NCBI RefSeq assembly: GCF_011769525.1
Contig: NZ_CP050440.1
Location: forward strand, 4,961,501-5,025,500
DNA from: Tolypothrix sp. PCC 7910
GTDB taxonomy: Bacteria; Cyanobacteriota; Cyanobacteriia; Cyanobacteriales; Nostocaceae
Direction: 5' to 3'
Length of the DNA stretch: 64,000 nucleotides
Shown: piece by piece, positions 1 to 9,484 of the stretch
Layout of the letters: each line of letters opens with the position of its first letter
How positions within the stretch are numbered: position 1 is the first letter of the stretch
The notes under the pieces: model-generated
Seen by the model: the letters and a program-made list of their open reading frames with translations, nothing else
The model's database searches: none
Told to the model about the DNA's origin: nothing
Program-made: the position numbers and the translations under genes

Positions 1-284
1 CTACTCTTCCTCATCCCCAGTACCCAGTACCCAGTACCCAATCCCCAATCCCCAACCCCCATGTATAAACCTTTCATCACCGCTGCGAAAATTTGGGTAT
101 GTTTGGGGATTCTTATTTGCCCATAAATAGTACAATTGTTCTAGTAAGAAAATTTAATTCCCAACTTCCAGCAACTTGAGTGCGTAGCTGCTGTGCAGCT
201 TGACGTTAGACATCGCCTTCTAGGAATCACCCAAGGCGGTTGATTTGTTGTGCAATATTGGGGAGTTTTTAGGAGGTCAACATC
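1..284. repeat. Short tandem repeats and gene-free leader
   Basis: No gene is visible. The first 60 bases are C-rich short units (CCCAGTA, then CCCAATC), a repeat class seen again at 30.8, 44.4 and 61.7 kb. Around 182 to 220 a stretch resembles the GCGTAG...GACATCGCC repeat found again beside 13.2 kb. The end of the region carries a strong ribosome binding site (AGGAGGT) for the next gene. Confidence 0.7.
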
Positions 285-962
285 ATGATCGCACAAGTGC
301 AGACTGTAATTTCATCCCAGGTTGACTCTAAAGTAGTTAAAAAATCTGAGTTTGAGCAATACGCCCAAGAAAAAGCCAATGCTTTGAAAAATGCTAGTGG
401 AGAAGAATTCTCCCTACTTTCCCTAGCTGATGTCACCAAAACAATTTTACATCATGCATTTTGGTTAGCTGAACAGAAACAGAAGCTTTCATTGAGGCAG
501 TACAAACAGCTATTGATTGAGCAAGGCTGGAAGGGTGAAGAAAAGAGATATCTGAAGATTGCAGCCGTATTTGGTGAATTTTCGCCCCAGGATTTGGCAC
601 AGATTGAACCATTGACTGTCTATCAGCTAGCAAATAACAGTAATAAATATAAGTCAGTAATAGACGCTCTTTTAGATTTAAGGGCTATTACTCAAGAAGC
701 TGTGCGTTCTCTAGTCAAACAAAAACGCACTCCTAAAGAACCAAAACCAGAAAAACCTAGTATTTGGCGGCGAACCAAGAATGGTGGCAGATATTGCCAA
801 ATCCCAGCCATTCATGAAGAGGATGAGCATACAGGTGTGGCTCTGCAAAGCATGATTGACACAGAAGGTTTGAGCGCTCAACAAATAGTAGCAGAAGCGA
901 TCGCACTGCGACAGGCATATAAGGAAGGACGTTTAGTTGTGGTGGAGGAAGATAAAAATTAA
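285..962 (+). CDS. Conserved hypothetical protein, plasmid-type
   Basis: A 225-residue soluble, mostly helical protein that I cannot name. The ATG start is supported by AGGAGGT eight bases upstream. Residues about 30 to 145 are predicted helical and end in a lysine-rich stretch (KQKRTPKEPKPEKP, about 145 to 158), followed by a short WRRTKNGGRY segment and an acidic tail (VVVEEDKN). The basic linker and WRR segment suggest possible nucleic-acid contact, but no catalytic motif is visible. From memory, proteins of this look occur on cyanobacterial plasmids; that is recollection, not evidence. A strong hairpin follows the gene. The CyRepA1-type gene 5 kb away is also plasmid-like, so the two may share an origin. 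Confidence 0.75.
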   Translation: MIAQVQTVISSQVDSKVVKKSEFEQYAQEKANALKNASGEEFSLLSLADVTKTILHHAFWLAEQKQKLSLRQYKQLLIEQGWKGEEKRYLKIAAVFGEFSPQDLAQIEPLTVYQLANNSNKYKSVIDALLDLRAITQEAVRSLVKQKRTPKEPKPEKPSIWRRTKNGGRYCQIPAIHEEDEHTGVALQSMIDTEGLSAQQIVAEAIALRQAYKEGRLVVVEEDKN

Positions 963-995
963 ACTTGCCATAGATTTGAGCAAAATAATCATGAT

Positions 996-1038
996 TAGGG
1001 GGTGAAGGGACTAACGAGTATAGCCCTTTCACCCCCTA
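996..1038. terminator. Convergent hairpin terminator
   Basis: Arms at 996-1006 and 1028-1038 pair perfectly over 11 bases (TAGGGGGTGAA), then three further G-C pairs follow after a one-base bulge. It lies between convergent genes and probably stops transcription from both sides. There is no long T run, so the assignment rests on stem strength and position. Confidence 0.6.
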
Positions 1039-1061
1039 GCTAAATATCAAAAAATCAAAAC

Positions 1062-1943
1062 TTAAAAACAGCCAACAATCATTCCACCCAATAAGATAAA
1101 ACCAATCCAGACATTTTGGCGAAACATCTCACCATAAATAGGGTTGGGTAAATTTGGTTTACTTAACTTTATTGATTGCCAAACCCAGCCAATTGTGGCA
1201 ATTACTAGGCTAATCCAAAAGGCTATGTGAAGGTGAGTCACAATTCCTAAGTAAGCCAGTAAAGCGATTGTTCCAGCAAAGAAAATCGCAATGGCTAAAG
1301 GTGCGTAATTCCCAAAAAATAGAGCGCTAGAATTAACACCAATCCGGCGATCATCTTCCTTGTCGCTCATCGCATATACAGTATCAAATCCCAATGTCCA
1401 CAGTACAGTTGCACCCCAAAGTAGCCAAGTTGGTTGGGAAATGTTTTGTGTAACTGCACTCCAGCTAATTAAGACAGCAAAACCCCAAGCGATTGACAGC
1501 ACTAATTGCGGTACGGGAAAAACTCGCTTCGCGCCTGGATATAGCAAAATTACCGGAACTGCTGCTGCTGATAACCAAAAAGTTAAAGGATTAAGATAAA
1601 ACGCCAAAACTGCGGCACAAGCCAGCGCTACTATGCCGACAACAATTCCGACTTTAATTGAAAGTGTACGGGCAGCTAGGGGGCGATCGCGAGTTCTTTC
1701 TACTTCGGGATCGATATCCCGATCCCACAAATCATTGACAACACACCCAGCCGCACTTGTGGCGAGAGTACCTAAAATAATTACGCCAACTAAAGGCAAA
1801 GGTGGTTTACCTGCGGCGGCTAAAAACACAGCCCACAGTGCAGGAATCATCAGGATTAATCGCCCTTCTGGTTTATGCCAGCGTAAAAGCCGAATAATTA
1901 TTAGCCATATCGGTTCGGAGTTGCTTTCTGGCGTTCTTAACAT
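1062..1943 (-). CDS. ubiA: 4-hydroxybenzoate polyprenyltransferase
   Basis: Membrane prenyltransferase that attaches a polyprenyl (in cyanobacteria solanesyl) chain to 4-hydroxybenzoate, an early step of plastoquinone synthesis. The first diphosphate-metal motif is NDLWDRDID followed by RTRDRPL; the second is DKEDDRR. The rest is a series of hydrophobic helices, as expected of this family. The frame can open at a TTG at 1955, but the ATG at 1943 gives MLRTPESN followed by the family-like IWLIIIRLLRWHKPEGR, about 293 residues, which is the usual size. No clear Shine-Dalgarno site is present. It is divergent from ppx with a 250-bp shared upstream region. Confidence 0.92.
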   Translation of the reverse strand: MLRTPESNSEPIWLIIIRLLRWHKPEGRLILMIPALWAVFLAAAGKPPLPLVGVIILGTLATSAAGCVVNDLWDRDIDPEVERTRDRPLAARTLSIKVGIVVGIVALACAAVLAFYLNPLTFWLSAAAVPVILLYPGAKRVFPVPQLVLSIAWGFAVLISWSAVTQNISQPTWLLWGATVLWTLGFDTVYAMSDKEDDRRIGVNSSALFFGNYAPLAIAIFFAGTIALLAYLGIVTHLHIAFWISLVIATIGWVWQSIKLSKPNLPNPIYGEMFRQNVWIGFILLGGMIVGCF

Positions 1944-2193
1944 AGAAGTAAACAAAAAATCAAGTAATTACTTTAGCTAGATGAATTAACACATCTTTAC
2001 ATATATAGAATATCTTTATTTGCTATTTGTAAAAACACAACCTAAACTTGCATCCTTAGATACATCTAAAAGGTCAATTTAGTTGTGAGCAGCAGAGTGA
2101 ATATTCTTGATCAAGGTTGAGTGAATCTTCACTTAACCTTTATGACCCCGACACACCAGTTTTTACTATCCTTACTAACAGAGAGAAAACTAG

Positions 2194-3846
2194 ATGCTAA
2201 GTTTAGTTTCGGCTAACCACGTGAGCATATCCACTCCGACCTTTAAGCAAAATCGGATTATTGCTGCCATTGACCTGGGTACAAATTCTCTGCATATGGT
2301 AGTGGTAAAAATTGACGCTACCCTACCAGCTTTTAGCATTATTGCCAGAGAAAAAGAAACTGTGAGATTAGGCGATCGCGATCTGGCTACAGGTAATCTT
2401 AAACCAGAAGTGATGGACAGGGCGATCGCTGCTTTAGGACGCTTTCAAACAGTTGCCGAAACTTTCAATGCGGAAACTATCGTGGCTGTCGCAACTAGCG
2501 CCGTGCGCGAAGCACCTAATGGTAAAGATTTTTTACACAGAGTCCTAGTTGATTTAGGTTTAAGCGTTGACTTAATTTCTGGACAAGAGGAAGCGCGGCG
2601 TATCTATTTGGGTGTGCTGTCGGGGATGGAATTTCACAACCAACCACACATGATTATTGATATTGGCGGTGGTTCCACAGAACTAATTTTGGGGGATAGT
2701 AACGAACCGCGTACGCTTACAAGTACGAAAATTGGTGCAGTCCGGCTGACTGGGGAGTTAATCACCACAGATCCCATCAGCAACGCTGAGTTTCAATATC
2801 TCCAAGCCTATGCACGGGGGATGTTAGAACGTTCTGTAGAAGAGGTAATCGCAAACCTCAAATTTGGGGAATCGCCACGTTTTGTAGGTACCTCTGGCAC
2901 GATTGAAACCTTAGCACTGATCGATGCCAGGGAAAAATTAGGTTATGAACCTTCCACACTCAATGGCTACCAATTAAGCTTAAAAGACTTAAGAGATTGG
3001 GTAAATCGCCTGCGGAAACTGACTAATATCGAAAAATCTGCGATACCTGGTATGCCAGATAAGCGGTCGGAAGTTATACTGGCAGGCGCAGTAATATTAC
3101 AGGAAGCTATGACCCTTTTGGGCGTTGAATCAATAACAACTTGTGAGCGTTCTTTACGCGAAGGTGTAATCGTGGACTGGATGCTAGCCCACGGTTTAAT
3201 CGAAGATAAACTGCGTTTCCAAAGTTCAATTCGGCAGCGTAGTGTACTCAAACAAGCTAATAAATACCAAATTAACTTAGAGCATAGCGATCGCGTCGCT
3301 GGGTTTGCTCTCAGTATATTTGACCAAACTCAAAATAAACTACATTTTTGGGGTGAGGAAGAACGGCAACTACTATGGGCTGCTGCGATATTACATAATT
3401 GCGGTCACCATGTCAGCCATTCCTCACACCACAAACATTCTTACTATCTAATTCGCAATAGTGAATTACTCGGTTATACCGAAAGCGAAATCGAAATTAT
3501 TGCAAATATAGCGCGCTATCATCGCAAATCTGCTCCTAAGAAAAAGCACGAAAATTTCCGCAATCTGCTAACTAAACAACACCGCCAAATGGTTAGCCAA
3601 TTAAGTACGCTGTTAAGATTGGCAGTTGCACTCGATAGGCGACAACTTGGTGCTATTGAAAGGGTAGAGTGTGAGTATCATCCACACACCATAAAATTGT
3701 ATCTGCGAATTTTCCCCTCCCATCCTGATGATGACTGTGCCTTAGAACTATGGAGTTTGGATTACAAAAAATCAGTATTTGAGGCAGAGTTTAATGTCCA
3801 TCTAATAACGACTTTAGAACCTTATACTATGGCAATTAGTTCATAG
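2194..3846 (+). CDS. ppx: Exopolyphosphatase, Ppx/GppA family
   Basis: Releases phosphate from polyphosphate chains (or acts on pppGpp) in the cytosol. The actin-like ATPase fold is clear: phosphate-1 motif AAIDLGTNSLHM near residue 25, phosphate-2 motif IDIGGGSTELILG near 154, and GTSGTIE near 231. The C-terminal third is the HD-like helical domain of long Ppx proteins, with ILHNCGHHVSHSSHHKHS near 398. At 550 residues it has full family length. The ATG start follows a purine-rich GAGAGAAAA stretch. Ppx and GppA cannot be told apart from sequence alone, but the length and C-terminal domain favour Ppx. Confidence 0.93.
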   Translation: MLSLVSANHVSISTPTFKQNRIIAAIDLGTNSLHMVVVKIDATLPAFSIIAREKETVRLGDRDLATGNLKPEVMDRAIAALGRFQTVAETFNAETIVAVATSAVREAPNGKDFLHRVLVDLGLSVDLISGQEEARRIYLGVLSGMEFHNQPHMIIDIGGGSTELILGDSNEPRTLTSTKIGAVRLTGELITTDPISNAEFQYLQAYARGMLERSVEEVIANLKFGESPRFVGTSGTIETLALIDAREKLGYEPSTLNGYQLSLKDLRDWVNRLRKLTNIEKSAIPGMPDKRSEVILAGAVILQEAMTLLGVESITTCERSLREGVIVDWMLAHGLIEDKLRFQSSIRQRSVLKQANKYQINLEHSDRVAGFALSIFDQTQNKLHFWGEEERQLLWAAAILHNCGHHVSHSSHHKHSYYLIRNSELLGYTESEIEIIANIARYHRKSAPKKKHENFRNLLTKQHRQMVSQLSTLLRLAVALDRRQLGAIERVECEYHPHTIKLYLRIFPSHPDDDCALELWSLDYKKSVFEAEFNVHLITTLEPYTMAISS

Positions 3847-4359
3847 TCACGCCGTTAATATTGGCAGCAAAATGTGAGAATGCTGGAAACAGCGAGTGCG
3901 TTATAGTCGAAGCTATGACGCACTTCAAGTAGATAAAATTTTTGCCTTAACGAAGTGTTACACATTATCAGAAATATATCGATAAAGGCTACCAAACCTT
4001 GAGAATAGCCTTCTGCATTACACTGTCCATAATTACGAACTACGAATTATTATTGGCTTTCTGGAATTGATTAGTGCTAGACTGTATTCAATATCAAACC
4101 TCTACAAATCGCTAGCGAGATAGCTTAAATGAAGTAGTAACAACCTCATGTTGCAACCAGCAACAAATGTCAAAACATAATCACCACAAGCAGTTTGACA
4201 GGTTACTTCAGAATAATCATGTTCTAAAAATATTGTGATTTACCGTCTTTAGATTTAGCCGTGAGCAAATTCTCTGCGGCTTGGTTTGTTGTGTACCGAA
4301 TCTACCCGGAATTGTTGTTAATCAACGGGTGGAAGTTTGGGAATTGAGGTTTGAGAAGA
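3847..4359. other. Intergenic region between ppx and ABC-F gene
   Basis: No gene seen in 510 bases. Around 4031 there is a short AATTACG-type repeat (also at 33.2, 43.4 and 55.7 kb). The last 60 bases could form a weak hairpin (ACCCG with CGGGT) just ahead of the ABC-F start. That placement would fit an upstream regulatory leader, but the stem is too weak to claim one. Confidence 0.5.
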
Positions 4360-5970
4360 ATGCAGAAAAAATCAATATTATTAGCTGAGAATTTAGGTTA
4401 TCAACTCGGCTCAACTAGGACTTTATTCGAGAAAGTTCAGGTGAGTATTGCTGCAGGCGATCGCATCGCTTTAGTTGGTAGTAATGGTGTAGGAAAATCC
4501 ACTCTATTGAAAATACTTGCAGGACAAATTACGCCTAGCAATGGTTCTGTATGGTGCAAGGGTAATGTCTACTATTTGCCCCAAATCAGCACCATCAGGC
4601 AAGAGATTAGCGCAGAGACCGTACTCGATTTCTTGAGTACCAAATCTGATGAATGGTGGCAGATTGAGGAAGTTTTACAAACGCAATTCCACACCACCAT
4701 AGATTTATCTTTATTAATGACTAACTTGAGTGGTGGCGAACTCACAAAACTATTTCTAGCAATTGGTTTATCTCAAGCACCAAACATACTATTGCTAGAT
4801 GAACCAACCAATCACATGGATCTACTAGCGCTAGAAAATTTAAGGCAAATTCTGGTAAATTTTTCTGGCGCATATATTATTGTTTCCCACAAGCCTTTAT
4901 TTTTGGATCAGGTGGCAGAAGTTACTTGGGAACTAACATCTGAAGGGGTAAAAGTATATGGAGGTAATTTTTCTGAATACCGCCAACAAAAAGAAATTGA
5001 GTTAGCAGCTGCAGTGCGATCGCATGAAGTCGCCAGAAAAGAACTCAAACGCGTCCAAACTACAGCCATGCAAGAACAGCAACGCGCCGCGCAATCTCAG
5101 CGTCAAGGGCGTGCTAAGTTTCTCAATGGCAGTATTGATCGGATGTCAGCCGGATTGATTAAAGCCAAAGCTGAGGCTGCTTCTGGGAATGCCAACAAGA
5201 AGCACGAGCTTGCAGTAGCAAAAGCTACCCGAAATGTGGCAGATACTAAAGTAAAAACCACAAAAGCAACCAGTATTCAGTTAGCCGAAAAAGCTCAAAA
5301 ACGCCGCAACCTGATTCATATTCAAAATGCCAATCTTTGGCTATCAGAACGCCTACTGATACAAAACATCCAACTGCATATTACCACAGGCGATCGCCTG
5401 GCAATTGTCGGTGCGAATGGTTCGGGTAAATCGACTCTCGCCAAAGCTATTTTAGGGATGAAACAGCCAACAGCGGTTTTGCATGAGGGTGAAGTTATAC
5501 TCGCACCAGCCATGAAAGCTGTATATCTTGATCAAACCTATGAACTAGTAAACCGCCAGCAGACAATATTAGAAAATATGCAAGCTGCGAACCCCAGTCT
5601 CAGCTATCAACTGCTGCGTCAACAGCTAGGACACTTTTTGTTTAAATACAATGACGTTCACAAAAGTGCATCAGTGTTGAGTGGGGGAGAATTAGCCAGA
5701 TTAGCGATCGCAATTATTAGTATCTCTGAAATTGACCTGTTGATTCTCGATGAGCCGACTAATAACTTAGATATTGCAACCGTCGAGCAAATGATAGTAG
5801 GTATTAATGAGTATCAAGGCGCGCTTTGGGTAATTTCCCACGATTTAGCTTTCCTCAGCCGCATTAACATTACTAAAAGCTACAAGTTAAGTAACCAAAC
5901 CTTGCAAATGACAAGCTATTTACCCAGTACACCAGAGCAATATTATCGAGAATTACTGCAAACTTATTAA
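4360..5970 (+). CDS. ABC-F family ATPase (ribosome-associated type)
   Basis: Soluble protein with two ATP-binding cassettes and no membrane domain, the ABC-F layout; members act on the ribosome as translation factors or in antibiotic protection. Cassette 1: Walker A GSNGVGKST (about 40), signature LSGGELTKL (about 123), Walker B LLLDEPTNHMD. Cassette 2: GANGSGKST (about 351), LSGGELARL (about 439), LILDEPTNNLD (about 462). The basic, alanine-rich linker (about 215 to 315) is the segment that would reach toward the ribosome's tRNA sites. The frame opens at a TTG at 4351, but the ATG at 4360 with GAGAAG just upstream is preferred. The 3' end overlaps the convergent CyRepA1 gene by four bases. 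Whether it confers resistance cannot be judged. Confidence 0.88.
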   Translation: MQKKSILLAENLGYQLGSTRTLFEKVQVSIAAGDRIALVGSNGVGKSTLLKILAGQITPSNGSVWCKGNVYYLPQISTIRQEISAETVLDFLSTKSDEWWQIEEVLQTQFHTTIDLSLLMTNLSGGELTKLFLAIGLSQAPNILLLDEPTNHMDLLALENLRQILVNFSGAYIIVSHKPLFLDQVAEVTWELTSEGVKVYGGNFSEYRQQKEIELAAAVRSHEVARKELKRVQTTAMQEQQRAAQSQRQGRAKFLNGSIDRMSAGLIKAKAEAASGNANKKHELAVAKATRNVADTKVKTTKATSIQLAEKAQKRRNLIHIQNANLWLSERLLIQNIQLHITTGDRLAIVGANGSGKSTLAKAILGMKQPTAVLHEGEVILAPAMKAVYLDQTYELVNRQQTILENMQAANPSLSYQLLRQQLGHFLFKYNDVHKSASVLSGGELARLAIAIISISEIDLLILDEPTNNLDIATVEQMIVGINEYQGALWVISHDLAFLSRINITKSYKLSNQTLQMTSYLPSTPEQYYRELLQTY

Positions 5971-8900
5971 TTCCGAATTGCTACTACTGGTTGCCATTCC
6001 GATATAGGATGAACCGACTCATCTCTCATATTTCGTAAATGAGTCAACATTAACTCATCCCTTCGATGCCAAATCGCAAATATTTTTTGTCTACCATCAT
6101 CAAGGGTTTCGGAGTCAATTTGATAACCTGCATCCACTCGTTTTAATTTTAAACCCAACAAATTTAACAACCGACTGAGTATTTTAATTCCCGAAATATG
6201 TTCGGGTATGCTTCCTAAATTAATACCCAGTACTCTCTTAATATGTTTACTATTCTGTACTGCTAAATTTTTCAACAGAATTAAATCTGGCTCATCTTCT
6301 GTAAATTCTCTACCTACTGCCAGAAAATCCACCATTCCTAAGGCTCTCATTGCCTCAACTTTTAGCGTATAAGTCTTTAAATCTGGTAGAAAAACCTGCC
6401 CATCACCCCATGATAATTGTTGGTGCCATTCCTGGCGATCGCGAATGTGAAAATACTCGCTTTCGTGGGTTAAATAATAGTGAGTTAACAGTTGCCCGTA
6501 ATATCCTCTATCATCTTGCAATTTCAAATTCGGCGTAACTTCTATACCGTATCTTTGCCTGAGAACATATTTCTCAACGGCGTTCCGTTCATCTTGAGTT
6601 AGGGAATGTTTAACCAACAAATTCTCATACTCAACATAATCAATATCCCTAGCATTAGCTACAGATGTTGCCGCTAACAATTGATTTTGCTGTTTAATAT
6701 CGCGAATTTTACGTTTAATCTCTTTAGATTTTTGCCGTTTTTCTGTCCATTCTTTTTGAACTTTGACAATCTCTAGAATTAACCTCTTGCGATTGGTGAA
6801 ATCTTGCGGATCTGTTGCTAAAAATGCTAGGCGTAAATCGCGAATAATATTATTATGTACGGCATTACTTCTTGCCCAAATTTGATGTCCATCTGTAATT
6901 AACCCTTCTTGTAAAGATTGGCGATAAAGACGAATGGAAGCATTTACCCTAGCAGATAATTTCGCCCATGTTCGTAAATGAATCGGGTCATAAACTAAGG
7001 GTAGATCAACATCAATTTTATGCAGAGGACTTAACAAAGCTAAATTGTCTTTTTGGTTCTCCTGATACCAATAGGAAAGCAAACGATAATTTGTACTGCC
7101 GCTACCAATTAAACCAATCCCCCGCTTGGCACACCAAACCACACGTGGCACATTATCCCGCACTCTCGCTAATGCTTGGCGAACCTCTGAATCTGGAATT
7201 ACGCCTTGGAAGATGCCATATACTCTATCAAAATGTTGCACGTCAATACTAATCCCTGTGCCAATGCTAGGGGTAACAAATACCGTCTCATATTCGGGAA
7301 TTTTTTCATTAATTTCTGCTACAAAATCAACTGCCGCATGGCCTGGTGTATTTGTAGTTTGGCTGCTAACCACTAAAGTTTTAGGAAATTGGCGGCGTAA
7401 TTTCTCCAGGCGTTCTTTTAAATACCGTTCAATTGTTTCACAACTGTAACGCCCAGTTCTACTATCGGTAGTTACATAACATTTTCGTCCAGCGATTAAA
7501 TCTAATTCCAATTGATGAATTAACGGCGTTGGGTTAGGAGAATCATAAAAAGTTACATCCCAACCTCGTTCGGGTTGCCATTGATTTAAAACTATCCAAG
7601 GCGTTAATTTAGTTCCGGCTAATCCCTGTAAATATTCCAAAGAAACATCAGATAAATCTGCATCTTGGGCAATTACTAATCCTCCAGTGCTTAAAACAGT
7701 AGAGATTAGTTGTTGGAATATTTTTAATATTTTGACGCGTTTTTGTTTACAAGTATTACTGTTTAGTAGATGCCATAAAGACTGCTCTACTTCATCTAAA
7801 ATTACAATTGCTCCTTGCCAATCTTCTGGATTCAGCTTCCAAATAGAATCGACGCACAATCCAAAGGAATTGGGCATAGGGCATGGGGGATTGGGCATTG
7901 GGTATTGGTAAATATTTTCTTGGCGTTCTCCGTAATTGATTCCCCAGTTAATGCCGATTTTTTCACATAAAAACTTTCCAAGTTGGATTCTATGGGTAAT
8001 TAATAAAATAGGTTGATTTCTATTTTTAGCTTGATGAACGACAGCTTTTAATCCTGTAGTTTTACCCGTTCCCTTAGCTGATTTCACCCCTACTAAACCA
8101 GAGGTGGGAAAAGGAATTTCACCTAAATAAGGGGAATTGACAGTAATTGCAGCGGGAATCGTTAATTCGGTATGGGGTTTGGTTAAAGCTAGATAAACTT
8201 CTAAATCAACACTTTGGCGATAAACCTTCTCAAAACTACCCGCACCTTTAGCAACAATAAACTCATCAACGCCTTTTTCTACTCCTGGTAGTTCAATAAC
8301 TTTTACAGGGCAGTTTTTTTCTTGGAATAAAAAACCTAGTTGAGAAATGGCGTTATTAACTGCGGCGATAGTTTTGGGTTTAGTTTCAAAATCAAAGCAA
8401 ATATAAAAAGTACGTTTTTTGAGAGTAAAAATTCCTAAGTCAGGAATTAGTTGACGACGAGTAACTTTACCAAAGTCATCTTTGACAACGCGGTAGCCAC
8501 TAGTAATTCCCGGAATTGCGATCGCAGCATATCCTTGGCTTAAGAGTGTGGCTGCTTTCTTCGCCCCTTCGCAAATAATTAGGGGAATATTCTGTTCCAT
8601 CACCCATTGCCAAAAGCCTACAGCTTCGCCACTGGCAGCAATACTAATACTGTTGGGTAAAGAGATATTGTAACGCTGGGCGACTTGCTGCCAAACATCG
8701 AGTGTCACGCGCAGACAAAACACCCGCGTTGGTGTACTGGGGGGATGTTCATACTTGATAGCCTTACCATTTTGATTTATCCGGGGTTGGTTTGGCTTAA
8801 AGCATCCCCATTCCATCATTTGCCAATTATTCACCGGATCGAGTCCCGAACACCACCAACCGCCTTCGGTGATATGGGCGTAACGCTGCAACCAGGCGTT

Positions 8901-9068
8901 TTTCACCATCCCGGTGTTGGTGCGGGGAAGTAACTCAGAAATCAACAGGTACTCATAGGCGTTAATCCCTTGAAGGGACAAAAAATTCAGCTTCGCAATG
9001 TGTAAATTTATGCCACTGCTCTTGACTAATTCCTCAAGGTGTTGGGGGTGTAAATAGTGCAGATGCAT
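5967..9068 (-). CDS. CyRepA1-type plasmid replication protein (DUF3854 plus helicase)
   Basis: A 1033-residue protein with the layout of the cyanobacterial plasmid replication family CyRepA1. The N-terminal part (about 100 to 270) is a toprim-like DUF3854 region with ICEGAKKA near 165, FDFE near 225 and KGVDEF near 265. It is followed by a superfamily-2-type helicase: Walker A SAKGTGKTT at about 330 to 338, Walker B VILDEVEQ at about 422 to 429, GTGISIDV near 602, and an arginine motif QALARVRD near 632. A charged helical tail follows. Residues about 387 to 400 (YQYPMPNPPCPMPN) are encoded by an intergenic-type tandem repeat in frame. All surrounding genes look chromosomal, and no partition or mobilisation gene is near, so it may be an integrated plasmid remnant or have a chromosomal role. 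ATG start; no clear ribosome site. Confidence 0.8.
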   Translation of the reverse strand: MHLHYLHPQHLEELVKSSGINLHIAKLNFLSLQGINAYEYLLISELLPRTNTGMVKNAWLQRYAHITEGGWWCSGLDPVNNWQMMEWGCFKPNQPRINQNGKAIKYEHPPSTPTRVFCLRVTLDVWQQVAQRYNISLPNSISIAASGEAVGFWQWVMEQNIPLIICEGAKKAATLLSQGYAAIAIPGITSGYRVVKDDFGKVTRRQLIPDLGIFTLKKRTFYICFDFETKPKTIAAVNNAISQLGFLFQEKNCPVKVIELPGVEKGVDEFIVAKGAGSFEKVYRQSVDLEVYLALTKPHTELTIPAAITVNSPYLGEIPFPTSGLVGVKSAKGTGKTTGLKAVVHQAKNRNQPILLITHRIQLGKFLCEKIGINWGINYGERQENIYQYPMPNPPCPMPNSFGLCVDSIWKLNPEDWQGAIVILDEVEQSLWHLLNSNTCKQKRVKILKIFQQLISTVLSTGGLVIAQDADLSDVSLEYLQGLAGTKLTPWIVLNQWQPERGWDVTFYDSPNPTPLIHQLELDLIAGRKCYVTTDSRTGRYSCETIERYLKERLEKLRRQFPKTLVVSSQTTNTPGHAAVDFVAEINEKIPEYETVFVTPSIGTGISIDVQHFDRVYGIFQGVIPDSEVRQALARVRDNVPRVVWCAKRGIGLIGSGSTNYRLLSYWYQENQKDNLALLSPLHKIDVDLPLVYDPIHLRTWAKLSARVNASIRLYRQSLQEGLITDGHQIWARSNAVHNNIIRDLRLAFLATDPQDFTNRKRLILEIVKVQKEWTEKRQKSKEIKRKIRDIKQQNQLLAATSVANARDIDYVEYENLLVKHSLTQDERNAVEKYVLRQRYGIEVTPNLKLQDDRGYYGQLLTHYYLTHESEYFHIRDRQEWHQQLSWGDGQVFLPDLKTYTLKVEAMRALGMVDFLAVGREFTEDEPDLILLKNLAVQNSKHIKRVLGINLGSIPEHISGIKILSRLLNLLGLKLKRVDAGYQIDSETLDDGRQKIFAIWHRRDELMLTHLRNMRDESVHPISEWQPVVAIRN
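7870..7908. repeat. Short tandem repeat inside CyRepA1 reading frame
   Basis: Units GGGCATT/GGGTATT on the plus strand match the intergenic repeat at 30.78 kb. Here they lie inside the CyRepA1-type gene, in frame, and encode a Pro/Met/Asn-rich loop between Walker A and Walker B. Confidence 0.8.
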
Positions 9069-9484
9069 AGTGCGAAGCTCTAAGCGAGGACGTTGGATTT
9101 AAAACTTATCATGCATCTGCTGATTTTTTATCATGGTTTTCATGAGGGTTTAATGACATTTTTTTTACTCAGTGGCGGGAGATACATCGGTAAAAGACAA
9201 AGTGAACGATTTTCTCTTTTATCTCGGTTCGGTAATAAGTTTGTATTGTGATAATTGTTTGCGATTAATTTTTAATTATCAGTAGAATCCTACATTAAGG
9301 AATGCGATCGCAGTAGCGGGATCTTTCCATATAAGTCTGCAAAGCAGTTCAAATGTATTGCCTTGTGCCTGCCTGATAAGCTCAAGTTATAGATACTATT
9401 TGTTATTTATTGTCAAGCTATATTGACCGATTGTAATAATTTAGTTAGATTAATTTGCATAAAGTAACAAACAAAGAAAAAACT
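9069..9484. other. Divergent upstream region of CyRepA1 and Ssl1498-type genes
   Basis: No gene seen. An inverted repeat with arms TGATAATT (9249-9256) and AATTATCA (9274-9281) lies in an AT-rich part, and one HIP1-like site is near 9304. I looked for iteron-like direct repeats expected at a plasmid origin beside a rep gene and saw none. Confidence 0.5.

Noticed and set aside
4261-4359. Antibiotic-responsive leader peptide and attenuator ahead of the ABC-F gene
   Set aside because: The stem is only about five pairs, and no clear leader ORF with a ribosome site was found.
9069-9484. Possible plasmid origin with iterons beside the CyRepA1 gene
   Set aside because: No direct-repeat array was seen; only one short inverted repeat in AT-rich DNA.
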